Below, piece by piece: positions 44,800-59,529 of a stretch of 64,000 nt of DNA (its first letter is position 1; each line of letters begins with the position of its first letter). The DNA is from Megamerina dolium (lineage: Eukaryota > Arthropoda > Insecta > Diptera > Megamerinidae): NCBI GenBank assembly GCA_963854835.1, contig OY978526.1:26153073-26217072 (forward strand), written 5' to 3'. The position numbers were made by a program, and so were the translations under genes. The notes under the pieces are model-generated. The model was not told the origin of the DNA. It did not search any database and worked only from the letters and a program-made list of their open reading frames with translations.

Positions 44800-46214
44800 G
44801 ATGGATTTGTGTTAGTGGAGCGATCACTATCCACCTTATTCTCCTTCTTTTGTCTTCCTGGAGAACTCGATCTTGATCGCTTTCGTCGTAGACGGCAGTC
44901 ACGCGCCATGTGTCCTGGTTTGTCACAAATGAAGCACTTACCAGTAAATTTGTTTTCGCGTCGACCTGTTGTTCTTCCTTCAGGCTGCGCTACAGATTTG
45001 AATGCCTGACATACTGCTTCAACCAGATCTGCTGTTTCTGTTTCTAGTTGGCGTACCCGTGGCATTGGTCGACACATCAAACTGGCGGCTTCAAACGTCA
45101 ATGCACTACTGACTGTTTCGGCATAAGTATTCCTGGGTGACATGACTAGGGCACGCTTTGTCTCTCCATCACGTATGCCATCTATGAATGCCTCTATTTT
45201 GATTTTTTCGACGAACTCTTCCGAATTACCGGAGAACGCTAGATGACATAAGCGCTCAATATCGGAAGCGAATTCCTGCAGACTCTCATTACTCCGTTGC
45301 ACTCGCGATCTCAATTCCACTCGATGTAATTGACTCTTGTATTCATTTCCATACTTTCGCTGGAGTGTGTCCATCAGTGACTGATAGCTACCACGATCTT
45401 TCTCTGGAATCATCTGTAACACCTCGGAAGCATTACCTTTTAATGCGACTATTAAAGCAGCAGTCTTGTCGCTATCATCCCATTGATTCTTCGAAGCGGT
45501 TGTCTCGAATTGAAGCTTGAAGATATTGAATGGCGTGCTTCCGTCAAATGTTGGTGGCTTAAGTTTGATTGTACTTGAATCTCTAATCACTGATGTGGCT
45601 GGCCCATTTATTTTTAGTTGGTTGAGATCGTGTTGTAATTTCTCGAACTTATCTTCCAAATCATCTACATGTTCCTTCAGATCTGTAACTTTTTCATTAA
45701 TGGCTCCGGAAATTTCATCTACATGTTCTTTTAGTTCTGCAACTTTCTCATTAATAGCCCCAGAAATTTCTTGTAGTTTGTAGTTAATTGTCTTCTGGAA
45801 TTCTCCAATGAAGTTTTCTTGGCGAGACGAACCTTCTTGAATTTCCATACGCAATTCAGCCGAATGTTCTTGAAGCTTGGAGTCAATGCGAGACGCATTT
45901 CCTTGAATTTCCGTACGTAATTCACTAATAACGCCCTCTTGTCGAGACGAACTTTCTTGTAACTGTTGCATCATGGTTTTCATGAAATCCATAAGTTGAC
46001 CACTCGAATCTATTTTGCTCTCTTCCTCAGCGTGCACAACTGCTTGTATATCGGCTTCCTCGAAGAACTCATGTTCTTCTACATTAATTCCCTTAGCCTC
46101 CATAGCTTGCCTCAGCCTCACCAGCAGTTCCGCCTTTGCACCTGATGACGATAGATTCATCTCTACCAACAGCTTTTTAAGCTGGTCCACTTTTAGTTGG
46201 TCAATTTTCACCAT
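44790..46214 (-). CDS. gag: Gag protein of the gypsy element
   Basis: A 474-residue ORF starting 8 bp downstream of the primer-binding region (46214, ATG). The N-terminus (DQLKKLLVEMNLSSSGAKAELLVRLRQ) looks like a SAP-type DNA-binding helix pair, continued by coiled-coil heptads (about 70-200). Then come the capsid-like region and a CCHC zinc knuckle (CFICDKPGHMARDC, about 436-449). It should form the particle shell and package RNA. It ends NPSLN at the frameshift site. Confidence 0.94.
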   Translation of the reverse strand: MVKIDQLKVDQLKKLLVEMNLSSSGAKAELLVRLRQAMEAKGINVEEHEFFEEADIQAVVHAEEESKIDSSGQLMDFMKTMMQQLQESSSRQEGVISELRTEIQGNASRIDSKLQEHSAELRMEIQEGSSRQENFIGEFQKTINYKLQEISGAINEKVAELKEHVDEISGAINEKVTDLKEHVDDLEDKFEKLQHDLNQLKINGPATSVIRDSSTIKLKPPTFDGSTPFNIFKLQFETTASKNQWDDSDKTAALIVALKGNASEVLQMIPEKDRGSYQSLMDTLQRKYGNEYKSQLHRVELRSRVQRSNESLQEFASDIERLCHLAFSGNSEEFVEKIKIEAFIDGIRDGETKRALVMSPRNTYAETVSSALTFEAASLMCRPMPRVRQLETETADLVEAVCQAFKSVAQPEGRTTGRRENKFTGKCFICDKPGHMARDCRLRRKRSRSSSPGRQKKENKVDSDRSTNTNPSLN

Positions 46215-46221
46215 TTTTACA

Positions 46222-46241
46222 GAATCCCACTTCTGACACCA
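46222..46241 (-). other. primer-binding site complementary to tRNA-Leu
   Basis: Two bases inside the 5' LTR, the plus strand reads GAATCCCACTTCTGACACCA, matching the 3' end of eukaryotic tRNA-Leu with its CCA. The minus-strand RNA is therefore complementary to that tRNA. Confidence 0.85.
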
Positions 46242-46243
46242 AT

Positions 46244-46681
46244 TGTTACGTTTTTATTCTGTGAGCGTTTAATTCTATTTGAATTACCTTGTTCGATCAC
46301 TGGATTCTGTTAATAATAACTGCAACACTTATTTTATACAACTATATACAGCAACAATTTATTTAATAATCTCTATTTACAATCAACACTGTTTACAATC
46401 AACTATTTACTATAACACTTAAATGTACTTGCAGCTTTTGCCTCTGTATCAATGTTTTCGCAATCACGTTCGGAATTAGATTGATTGTCAATTCTCAACA
46501 CTGGCTCTATTTATACTCTGTTGGCAACACCCCAGAATCTTCCTTTATCGAGATTCTTCTCTTCCTTTCTCGTTGGCTTGTTCTGGTTATCGCTTATTTC
46601 TTTTTGTTGACATTCGTTTCGATGCTGCCAATAGAGTCAGTCACAATAGTGATGAGTAATCAACTATCGATACTCGTTACA
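46244..46681 (-). repeat. 5' LTR of the complete element
   Basis: 438 bp, identical by reading to the 3' LTR, and followed outside by ATAT (46682-46685), the target duplication. Confidence 0.96.
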
Positions 46682-46922
46682 ATATTTAGGTCGCTAGAAG
46701 CCACGTTCGGTGAAAACAGTAGATGTTCGAATAATACATAATTAACCCCGTCAATCATGTTATAACTTCTTGATGTTTCCATTTGGTGTAAAATTCATTA
46801 CTCTTCATTAAAATAGGTGCGATTCGATCTTGATCACAGAACAAAAAAATAATCTTATATCATTGATTCGCTGGTTGTTGCTATTTCTACGTACCATGTT
46901 ACGATCCGCTTCGATATGATAC

Positions 46923-47308
46923 TGTCACGAGTATCGATGGTTGGTAACTCATCACTAATTGTGAATGACTCGAATATTGGCAACATCGAAAAGAATGCCA
47001 ACAAAAAGAAATATGGAAGATAAGGAGGAAATAAAGGAAGATTCTGGAGTATTGCCACAGAGTATAAATAGAGCCAGTTGTTAAATGAAATCAATTGAGT
47101 TCCGAAAGTGATCGCGCAAACATTGATACAGAATCAGAGGCAAAAGTTGCAAGTACATTAAAGTGTTATTGTAAATAGAGTTGATTAAATAAATTGTTGC
47201 TGTATATAGTTGTACATAATGAGCGTTGCAATTATTATTAACAGAATCCAGTAATCGAACAAGGTTGATTCAAATAGAATTAAACGCTGACAAAATAAAA
47301 ACGTAACA
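46923..47308 (+). repeat. diverged solo LTR of the same family
   Basis: 386 bp, related along its length to the 438-bp LTRs but with many substitutions and small deletions. It runs in the plus orientation, begins TGTCACGAG, ends GTAACA, and is flanked by ATAC on both sides (46919-46922 and 47309-47312). No internal sequence is present, so it is a solo LTR left by LTR-LTR recombination. Confidence 0.88.
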
Positions 47309-48408
47309 ATACAATACGATTGGATAATATAACCTTTATCCATAGTATTCCCGGTATTTACACTATCAATGTTTTGCTGTGAAACTTATGTAATTGTTGT
47401 TGTGTTGAAAATGGACATGGTCAAAGAGAGGGCTGATGACTTCATGCTGTAAGCACAAAACCATCGAAAGGAGAATATCGTTAAAGGGCACAACACCGTT
47501 GTGTTGGTGTGTACAAAAATAACGCCGTTGTCAAATGTTCGCCTTGTGATTTTACTCACTTAAACAAAATAAGGCCGGCAGCGAAAGCGTTCATTTTGCT
47601 TTTGTACTCTTCTAGAATACCGATAATAGCAAGAAGTGTCTCCTCAGCAGACTTGAATGTATGTGGTTCAAGATGATAGGGTGACCATGTTTTAAAAGGA
47701 AAACTTTTAAACGCAAAGGGATTAATATAACAAACAGAAAATTCAAAAATAAGAACAAAGCTTTAAAAATAACTTTTATAAAAAACATATATTAGGACCA
47801 ATAAACTCTCATATTTTAAAAATTTCTACAACTCCAGATACCTTTGTTAGATTTTTCTCTATACAACTCTGCTTTTTTTATCGATTATTTCGTGAAGAAA
47901 GGAGTAAAATCAAAGTTAATGACTGGGCTGTTAAGAGAAAAATAAAAGTAATTATTCTTAATATAAATTAAGTATATTTACCTATGATTTAACGTATTAC
48001 CGAACAAAAGCGTGTAAAACAGAATTTCAAACCGTACAATTTTATCTGGTCATTAACACGATGATATGATCGTGTAAATTTTTACGAGACATATTTTACC
48101 AATATATGTCAAAAACGTTCGTTTGTTATTTCTTATTTATTTCTGCTCTTTTGTGTTTTTTTTATATTATTCACCCTCATGAGAGTATACAGAATTAGTC
48201 TTTGGGAATTATTCACCTTCTATAATACGCCACTTATATTTTTCGATTGTCTTAAATACGGTCTTAGTGAATGCTGTCATCTTCAAATAATGACAAAATA
48301 AATACTTCTAACATTACTTACGGTACTTAAATCGCTATTTGTCGTATATCTTGCGTGTGAGTTTAATTATATTCGATAAAATATATAATTAATATAGACG
48401 TTATCATA
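47309..48408. other. intergenic upstream of SdhD
   Basis: About 1.1 kb of AT-rich sequence with no supported gene. The promoter and 5' UTR of SdhD should lie at the right end. Confidence 0.45.
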
Positions 48409-49185
48409 ATGGCTCTTTCCTTAATACTGCGTAATGCGACCAAATTAAACGGTAATGGAAGAATTGACAAAAAAAATGACAATATAACTTCAGAATCAGA
48501 GAAATTATATAATATGCCCTCTATATGTTTGCATTTTTACGTTTGACATTTTTTTAATGTTTGTAGGAGCTGCGAGCCTCAAAAATGCTGGTTTATGTTC
48601 CTTAAAGAATTATACGACAAATGTATTGTCACAACCGAATACATCGCGACTTGTTAATAAAGTTACGGTAAAGGAGCTATTCGGTTTCACAAATATTACA
48701 TATGTAAATGTAAAGATTTTTTTTACAAATCAAACATTCTCTTTGCAGCCAGCAGTACGTAGTATTTATGTTAGCGCACCCAAATTAGCTGCATCCGGTA
48801 CCAATTATACTCCATTGTGGAGGGCAGAACGTATAGTTTCCGCAGCTTTATTGGCCACTATTCCGGCTGCTTTTATATATCCATCACAAGCTTTGGATGC
48901 ATTAATGGCAGTGTCTGTTATTTTGCACACGCACTGGTAAATATTAAAGATTCTATGAATTTGTACTATTGGTTTTATGTTCGATTATTTTTAAAAAGGG
49001 GAGTAGAAGCCCTTGTTGTCGATTACGCACGCCCAAGGCTCGTTGGCAATGCTGTGGCAAAACTAATGCATGGAAGTTTATATATAGTATCGGTGGTGTC
49101 GTTGGGTGGTTTGTTTTATTTAATCTATAACGACATCGGTATTGCCAAAACCATTCAACAGTTGTGGGCTGTTAAAGGCGAATAA
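48409..49185 (+). CDS. SdhD: succinate dehydrogenase cytochrome b small subunit (SdhD)
   Basis: Four exons, 48409-48451, 48567-48667, 48749-48936 and 48999-49185 (phases 1, 0, 2), give 172 residues. SdhD is a membrane anchor of respiratory complex II in the inner mitochondrial membrane and helps bind heme and ubiquinone. A basic mitochondrial presequence precedes three hydrophobic helices. Diagnostic blocks are WRAERIVSAALLATIPAAFIYPS, VILHTHWGVEALVVDY (heme-side His and ubiquinone-side DY) and LGGLFYLIYNDIG. Intron 2 (48668-48748, 81 nt) has no stop and is a multiple of three, so retention would insert 27 residues. I splice it because the family lacks this stretch and the junctions are good. 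Confidence 0.94.
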
Positions 49186-49401
49186 ATAAAACGAATATAT
49201 ATATGTACATATATATATTAATAAAAATTTTGCAAATAAATAACATTTCAATGATTTTCATAAAAATGTATATAAACTGTCTTTTTATAGTTCAACAAAT
49301 CACATATAAAGTAGTGCTAATAAAAATACAACTTTGATATATCTTACAAAAAGCATTATCTTGAACATTTTTAAGTAGGTTGTTGGAAGCCGCACTTGCG
49401 G

Positions 49402-50610
49402 TCATGACTTGTCCACGTTTTTTTTATAGAATAACCTTAAGGCATCCCATTGTTTTGTATGCAATAATATGTGGGGACGGCAATTTCTAATGTGTTCTAC
49501 TGCTTTTTCTGGTGTCCAGCCGTGTTTCTACAAATATTTAATAAAAATTTTAATTCAGCATAATTTGCAAATTTATATATTTATTTACTTGAAACTTGAT
49601 ATACATTTGCACTGAAGTACTACATACTTGTGCGTACGTATATTGTAACGTTCCAAGCAAGAAGTAAACGCTCTACTACCTTAATATGTATTTTTAAAAA
49701 TATTTGTGCAATCGAAAGAAAAATGAATGGAACAGTGAGTGCATACCATTCTGAGCATAGTGCATTATTACACAAGTTGTTATTTTGGACTAAATTATCT
49801 TTTTTTTATACATAATATGAACAGTGCCAGATGATAGGATGCTTAAAGCAAGCTTTTATTGTGACTATGATAATAGAATTCATTGTTGTTGATTACCTAA
49901 TTGCGATTGTAAATATGATTGACTTGCAAATTTATTGTTCAAATAAATTCTGTGGCAAAACGCAATAACCGCTTAAATCAAATTTATGAATTTTATAGGA
50001 GAGCATTTGTAGATTTTCGAGTAAAAACGGTAAATCAACAAAATCTAAGTGTAAGTATATAAGTAAATTAAAAATGTTATTTTATATATACTCACCATCA
50101 TTAAATAACAACCTACAAGAGTAGCACTGCGCGTCCTGCCTGCTTTGCAATGAACATAAACGGTTCCTACATTTTCAGGACATGATGATGTGCTTAATCC
50201 TTTTATACGGTCATTTAGAGGTAAAAATTTGTTTATGAATTCAACACCTTTGAAGAGCTTTTCTTGGCAAGGTGACTCAAAAATGTCTGTGGTAGCCAAC
50301 TGAAGAAACTCGACACCAATTAGTTTCCACTTGGTTAAATTATTCGAAAACATTGTTAATTCATAGTCCTCGTTCATGGAAATGACAGCCTTCATATTCT
50401 CGTTTTCAATCAGCTAAAAAGTGAGTAATATGTATAGATTTCACTTTTTTCAAATTATGTACACATACATACCTCATTAGCTTGTGACCTAAATGGTAGA
50501 GCACCTAAAATAACATTGCTATCGATTCTATCATACCAATTGCGAGATGTAGCCTTTTCCATCAAAACATTGTAGAGAAGTGTTGGGTAGAAGGAGACTC
50601 GTGCAAACAT
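49402..50610 (-). CDS. PTPMT1: PTPMT1, mitochondrial phosphatidylglycerophosphate phosphatase
   Basis: Three exons on the minus strand, 50610-50473, 50413-50096 and 49527-49402 (all phase 0), give 193 residues. This is a dual-specificity-type phosphatase of the mitochondrial inner membrane that makes phosphatidylglycerol for cardiolipin. The N-terminus ([19 protein letters not shown]) matches the family. The substrate-recognition region includes [19 protein letters not shown]. The catalytic P-loop is [11 protein letters not shown] (Cys135, Arg141). Exon 3 continues [21 protein letters not shown], the typical helix following the P-loop. Confidence 0.93.
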
Positions 50611-52941
50611 AGCCGCCTAAATACGTGAACACTTATTAGCCACAAGAAATAACCAAAAAGATTTGATCAAACAATATACAAATCTTCCATAAAGTAAAAA
50701 AGAAAAAATTAAAAAACTTTCACTTTAGCTTATTGCCGGTTAAATGAGTACCATGGTATACCATGGATGAGTACGAAGTATAAAATATTGTAGTTCTCAT
50801 CACTAAATACAAAACAAGAGTAAAATCAAAACTCGTTTCACCTATGCGTAATGGTACAGGCACGACAAACTTCCATCCCGCGAGGGAGGTAAATTTTGAC
50901 ACTTCGCCATTTCACCAATAGAATAGTGGAATGTTTCCATTCTGATTAAAGTTCTGCACCAACAACAACAACAAATTTCTGCTTATACAAGCCATTATCA
51001 AAGGAAGTTAACTATGTACAAACCGACCATTATTAGTTTCGTTGACTTGATGATATTTTAGAATAGTAGAAATCCAGAGCTAATCAGTTGACGAGACAGA
51101 TTCACAAAATACACGACTCGATGATTACAACCGATGGTATTTTTATTACAGGTGGTAGTATTTCAGCAACAGCAAAGCAGGGTTCATGTGTGCTTCACCA
51201 ATGCTTTTCTAATAAGATGAAGCATTCCGATAATTTATGCTCTTCCCAGCTCAATCTATGTAGAAGGATGGCCATGATATCAGGTACATAATATTTTACC
51301 TTATTGGGTATTCGGTGTATCTTTTAATTTTCGAATACTTTATTATTTTCTCGGATACCGTCTACCGAAAAATACTGTCCTGTTGTTATTGGTTAGAACA
51401 AAAGCCGAAGTTGGTTAGTCGGTACATACTGTGGTACTGTGATAGAAAGACCACTCTAATATTCAAACAAACTTTATCATGCCGTCTGCAATTGGAATGC
51501 GGCTCGAGAAAGTGAAATTTTCATCGATATCTATCTATTTTATAAAAACAAAACACAACAACTTTCATAAAACTTTTCACAAACTACCTTTCTATGCTGC
51601 TTATGTGCGAAAATTGCACTATTGCACAAATCCTTGATCAGTTCTAGTAAATGGAAGCAACTTAAGGAGCACTAGATTTAATAATACTGGACAGTAATGA
51701 TCAGAACTAGTTTTAATATGAATTTCTTTTTCATCACTATTTAAAAAAACGTTAAGTATTTTTAATCATATTTTTTACTTTATGTATAAATAACTAAGAA
51801 ATAGTTGTTACATAATTTATCATTCCAAGTATTTAAAAACCTATTTAAAACCATTTACCTCACCAGACAAGAAAATCCAGGATTTGTAGGAAAACAAAAA
51901 TATTCATGTCGCAATAAAATAATTAGTCTTTTAAGCATGGTATAACTGAAAACTATCTTTTAAACTCTCAACTATCTTTGTAAAGTTGGCTCTAAGAATT
52001 GTAATTCTTCATCTTCGGTAGATTTTTTATGATTTTAACGCAAGTAATTGAAAATTTAAATAGATCAAGCAAGAGCTTAAAAACTTGGCGAAATAATTTA
52101 ACGTTCGTATTGAAGTAAAAAAGCGAGTCCTAAATTTAGTAATGCGACGTTATACATATACAATTAATTGTTTTCACTCAATTTTTGTTTTGCTCAGAAT
52201 ATGGCTTGTCTGCCACGGAGCAAGATTTTATAAAGTGACCAAAGAAGAAGTACAAAAGAGAAAATGGTTGGATGAATGCGGTGTAGAAGTTTTCCCCCTT
52301 AATATTAATTCTGGTTAGAAACATGCACCTCATTAAACCTAAAAAAGCCGGATATAAATTCTTATATAATGTTTTTTTGAATCGTTACTCACTTATTTTA
52401 CTAATGCTTTATTTTATAATAAGTGAAATGAAATATGTCTTAAAAAGATACTTAGTATAAAAATCAAAAATTGAAAGATCTCTCAGAAACTCAATCATCA
52501 CTTGCAAGATATATAGTTATTTACGCTTTATATTAATTATTTTATTTATGTATGACAAATTGAGGAAAAATTTAGGAGAACTGAATAATGTACTAAAAAA
52601 AGGCAAATCAAAAGCATAAATTCTGCTTCCTTTTTGAATACGTTGAAATAATGCCCTGTATAAGACTGCCAAAAAAGTGAGGTTATGTTGTTGATAACAC
52701 TATGTTTTATTACAGCAGTCAAAAATGACAAATCGAATAGTATTGCGATATTCGCTTTCGCTCAGGTTGAATGAGGTATGGCCTTAATTCATATGCAACT
52801 CTACGTCTGAAATTGTCAAAAGAGCATATCACAAGCAAAATTTACAAGTCATCGAAATTACTGAATTAACTTGGAGTTTATTTAGTTAAAAAATTATATA
52901 GTAATTTGTACGCAAAGCTACGCTAGAAATAACCTTTCGAA
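50611..52941. other. intergenic, no firm gene
   Basis: About 2.3 kb between PTPMT1 and Rpt5. The only protein-like stretch is at about 52196-52317 (+). It follows a strong pyrimidine tract ending CAG and reads IWLVCHGARFYKVTKEEVQKR... to a TAG, about 40 codons. I cannot connect it to a start or a family; it may be a transposon fragment or a stray terminal exon. Confidence 0.4.
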
Positions 52942-54680
52942 ATGGCTACAACTCTTGAAGACAAGTCAATCTGGGATGATGGTGGCGAATCTTTGGGAGA
53001 AGAGGTTTTACGTATGTCCACCGATGAGATTGTTAGCAGGACAAGATTGATGGACAATGAAATAAAAATAATGAAGAGTGAGGTTATGCGGATTACGCAC
53101 GAAATTCAGGCACAAAATGAGAAAATTAAGGATAATACGGAAAAAATTAAGGTAATTGATATAGAGCATCAGCAAAATCAGGGAACAAACAGACGTTTGT
53201 TGGCCAAAAAAATAGTAAGTTACTGCCGGTGATGATGTACCAATATAGCTTCCCGCATATTAATCTTGTTGCGTTCATTCCACAAGCAGAAAGAACTCTT
53301 TTTTTTTTGGTGTTCTCTATTGACCAAGTCAATAACATTTGGATTTTGTCCGACACCATCTCTAAAACGTTTGTTATTACTTGCTTTCAGGTTAACAAAA
53401 CATTGCCATATCTTGTTTCAAATGTCATTGAGCTGTTAGATGTTGACCCACAAGAGGAAGAGGATGATGGTGCAGTACTAGTGTTGGATAATCAAAGAAA
53501 AGGCAAATGTGCTGTTATAAAAACATCTACCAGACAAGCATATTTCCTTCCTGTCATTGGGCTGGTTGATGCAGAAAAATTGAAGCCTGGTGACTTAGTG
53601 GGAGTGAATAAAGATTCCTATTTAATATTGGAAACATTACCCGCTGAGTATGATGCCCGTGTAAAAGCCATGGAAGTCGATGAACGCCCTACAGAACAGT
53701 ATTCTGACATCGGTGGGTTAGATAAGCAAATACAAGAGCTGATTGAAGCCGTTGTATTGCCAATGACACATAAAGATAAATTCAAAAATTTGGGAATACA
53801 ACCTCCAAAAGGTAATCATACTAATTACCGACCTATGATTTTTAAGGAAAATCATTGGTTTTCCATATTATTTCAATCAATCCCAAACCAATATTGATTA
53901 TTGAAGAGGAATTGGCATAAATTCGTTATTAGAAATTTAAAGTCCACATTTTGTTGGATTTATAGATGAAATTATGACGATTCTCAAGTCCTCTGAATAT
54001 TTCTAATACAATATTTTGTTTAAGGTGTTCTCCTTTACGGTCCACCTGGTACTGGAAAAACTTTACTGGCTCGTGCTTGTGCCGCACAAACAAAATCAAC
54101 TTTCCTCAAATTGGCTGGTCCACAATTAGTACAGATGTTTATCGGTGATGGTGCCAAATTAGTACGTGACGCCTTTGCCTTAGCAAAGGAGAAGGCGCCT
54201 GCTATTATATTCATCGATGAATTGGACGCCATTGGTACAAAACGTTTTGACTCTGAAAAGGCTGGTGACCGTGAAGTACAACGGACGATGTTGGAACTTT
54301 TAAATCAATTGGATGGTTTCAGCTCCACTGCTGATATTAAAGTTATTGCAGCCACAAATCGTGTTGATATTCTGGATCCGGCTCTTTTGCGATCAGGACG
54401 TTTGGATCGTAAAATCGAATTTCCCCATCCGAATGAAGAAGCTCGTGCGCGGATTATGCAAATACACTCGCGTAAAATGAATGTTAGTAATGATGTTAAT
54501 TTCGAAGAACTTTCTCGTTCGACTGACGATTTTAATGGAGCACAATGTAAAGCAGTTTGTGTTGAAGCTGGTATGATTGCTCTTCGTCGCTCAGCCACCA
54601 GTGTTACCCATGAAGACTTTATGGATGCTATTATGGAAGTACAAGCGAAGAAGAAGGCGAACTTGAATTATTATGCTTAA
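52942..54680 (+). CDS. Rpt5: 26S proteasome regulatory ATPase Rpt5 (PSMC3)
   Basis: Three exons, 52942-53151, 53391-53811 and 54025-54680 (phases 0 and 1), give 428 residues. Rpt5 is one of six AAA+ ATPases in the proteasome base that unfold substrates and open the 20S gate. The N-terminal coiled coil (about 25-70) is followed by an OB fold, Walker A GPPGTGKT (about 216-223), Walker [12 protein letters not shown] and the second region of homology ([27 protein letters not shown]). It ends NYYA, carrying the HbYX-type C-terminal motif that docks into the 20S ring. Intron 1 stays open for 26 codons before a stop; I splice at GTAATT because the family reads [12 protein letters not shown]. Confidence 0.96.
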
Positions 54681-55057
54681 GATTACGTATCCAAGTTTGG
54701 GTTTCTTTATATATGTAATTATTTTATTCAAAATAAATTAAACATACATTTTTTTTCGTATCAAGACTTCATTAAATAGTGAACAAATGCGAATTTTTTT
54801 TAGCTCTGTCGCAAAAAGCATTGTTCTTTTTTTCTGAATAAATGATTTTGAATCGAACGAATTGTATTACATATTTTTACACATTAACAACGAAAATATA
54901 AGTATATAGGTACACAGTTATATACATTTATATAGGAAACAATCATTTATTGCAATTAAAATTTCGTGTCTTAAATGTGATTGCAATGCGTAAATATGTA
55001 CACTCTGAAACTAAGTAAGTTAACTGATTAAAACATACATTTATATAGATGACTTAA
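54681..55057. other. short region between convergent Rpt5 and Hrd3
   Basis: It holds the Rpt5 3' UTR with AATAAA at 54732-54737 and the 3' UTR of Hrd3 from the other strand. Nothing else seen. Confidence 0.6.
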
Positions 55058-57898
<2,841 letters not shown>

Positions 57899-59529
57899 TA
57901 TTTCTCGTTTCACTGTAATTGATGTTTCAATTCAAATCAAATATTTTTAACAACTTAAAAATTCTGAAAGCATGAAATTAGGATAACTACCTAATTTATT
58001 ATCGTATATATAGTATTGTATTTATTAATTTTTCATGCTCGTACTATGTTAATCTACGGCAAATTTCACACGTAAGAAAATATATTTTTGTTGACAACGT
58101 CGCATATGTTAGACAAAAGCAAATTAAAGGTACAATTATTTAAAAGTATCGCATTTCATCGTATCGTATCGTAACATAAAAGCAATGGTCAATTTATTAA
58201 TAGTGGGATTCATGCAATCGTTTGAAAGGTAACGTGAGGTAGCAGATAATAAAGTAAAGTATTGTAAAGTGGAGTGCGACTAGTCATGTGTTATATTGGA
58301 ATGATATGAGTAGATAGCTAGAGATAGAAAATAGAAATATTAATAAGAGAAAAGAGTATGCCTCCCATTTTTGTACCTAGCTCCGTTGAAAATCTAACTT
58401 CTACAGATTCCAAAGTTACATTACTGACCAATCCGTTTTGACTAATCGCTCTTAAGTTGAAGCTCCACACCAGGTATTTCAGGCGTTGCGACTTTCGAAG
58501 CCGTTCAGGCTTTTCAGGCCAACAACTCCACATCAAACTTTTCGCGCTTGACCTTTTTTCGATATTTGAACATTTCATAGTTAATATTTGAAAAAATTAT
58601 TTTATAAAATGGAAAACGTTATAATGGCATTGAAGGTGCTCATCGATTTCACGGAGTTTGTAAATACAGCTTTATTTATGTCTAGGGAAGAGATTTTCGA
58701 CAAATGAGATGTCGCTCGTACGATAAAAGTCATACTTCCTTCATTTAATTTTAATTGATTCAGTAATTTTGTCCACTTTTTTCAAATTAATTTTCATATA
58801 ATATATAACTTTTCTTTGTGTTTTATTGTCTGAAATTTATGTAAAATTCTCTGAAAATATGGTAAGTGATTTAGATTACACCATTACCGTAAACATATTC
58901 ACCAGCACTAAACTTCGAATGAGTCAACTGTCAGATGACGCCTGAAAAGCCTGAAACAAGTTCAAATTATGGCAACTGTCAGGCGTTTCAGGCTTTTCGG
59001 ACTTTGGTTGTGGAGCAGCATCCATACAATTGCACTAAATCATTTTTAAGGCTTGCGCGCCTAAAGCCGCAACGCCTAAAAAACCTAATATTTATTATTA
59101 TGCGTATTTATTTTCACTTCCTACTTCCACTCAGTCAAAAAATTGCTAATCATTTAAATTTTCATATTATAAATGGAAAAAATTATAAATGGAAAAAAAA
59201 GGTAAATTGAACATATATTTTATCATCTGTATAAGTTAGACTTACATAAACTACGTGTAGAACAATCTCTATAGCTTTGCCTAAACGTTATAAATGTAGT
59301 CGCATCTCGGAAATCAATTTTGTTCTAAAAGTTTTTATCATTCCTTTCACATGTGAATGTGTTTCATACCCAGTATTGCGGACGAGAGAGATATCATAAT
59401 TTTTTAATTTCTTTTACGCTTTGATTTGACATTCTGCATACGCTAACGCGAAGCTTTGACAAATTTTGCCATTTGAAAAAAAGAAATTCCTTTGAAAAAA
59501 TCTATATATCGTGTAATATTTATTGAAAG
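57899..59529. other. intergenic between divergent Hrd3 and RanBP3
   Basis: About 1.6 kb with no gene. It contains a loose foldback structure (about 58470-59095) built from repeated CAGGC/GCCTG motifs. Promoters of both genes should lie at the two ends. Confidence 0.5.
58470..59095. repeat. foldback-like inverted repeat
   Basis: The left arm (about 58470-58520, with GTATTTCAGGCGTTGCGAC) is a diverged reverse complement of the right arm (about 59060-59095, with CGCAACGCCTAAAAAACCT). A tighter hairpin sits inside: GCCTGAAAAGCCTGAAAC near 58941 against GTTTCAGGCTTTTC near 58987. It probably marks an old foldback or MITE-like element. Confidence 0.45.

Larger units (their letters stand above)
40730..46681 (-). 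mobile_element. complete Ty3/gypsy LTR retrotransposon (5952 bp)
   Basis: It runs on the minus strand: 5' LTR 46244-46681, tRNA-Leu primer site, gag, pol, purine tract, 3' LTR 40730-41167. The two 438-bp LTRs look identical by eye and ATAT duplications flank the element (40726-40729 and 46682-46685), so it is a very recent insertion. Gag and pol are both open, with pol in the -1 frame behind a frameshift signal. No env-like ORF follows pol. The tRNA-Leu primer and SAP-like gag N-terminus are compatible with an mdg3/micropia/blastopia-like lineage, but I assign that only tentatively. Confidence 0.96.

Noticed and set aside
53152..53232. Read-through extension of Rpt5 exon 1 (26 extra codons)
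   Set aside because: Ends in a stop; splicing at GTAATT to 53391 gives the conserved Rpt5 sequence and the expected 428 residues.
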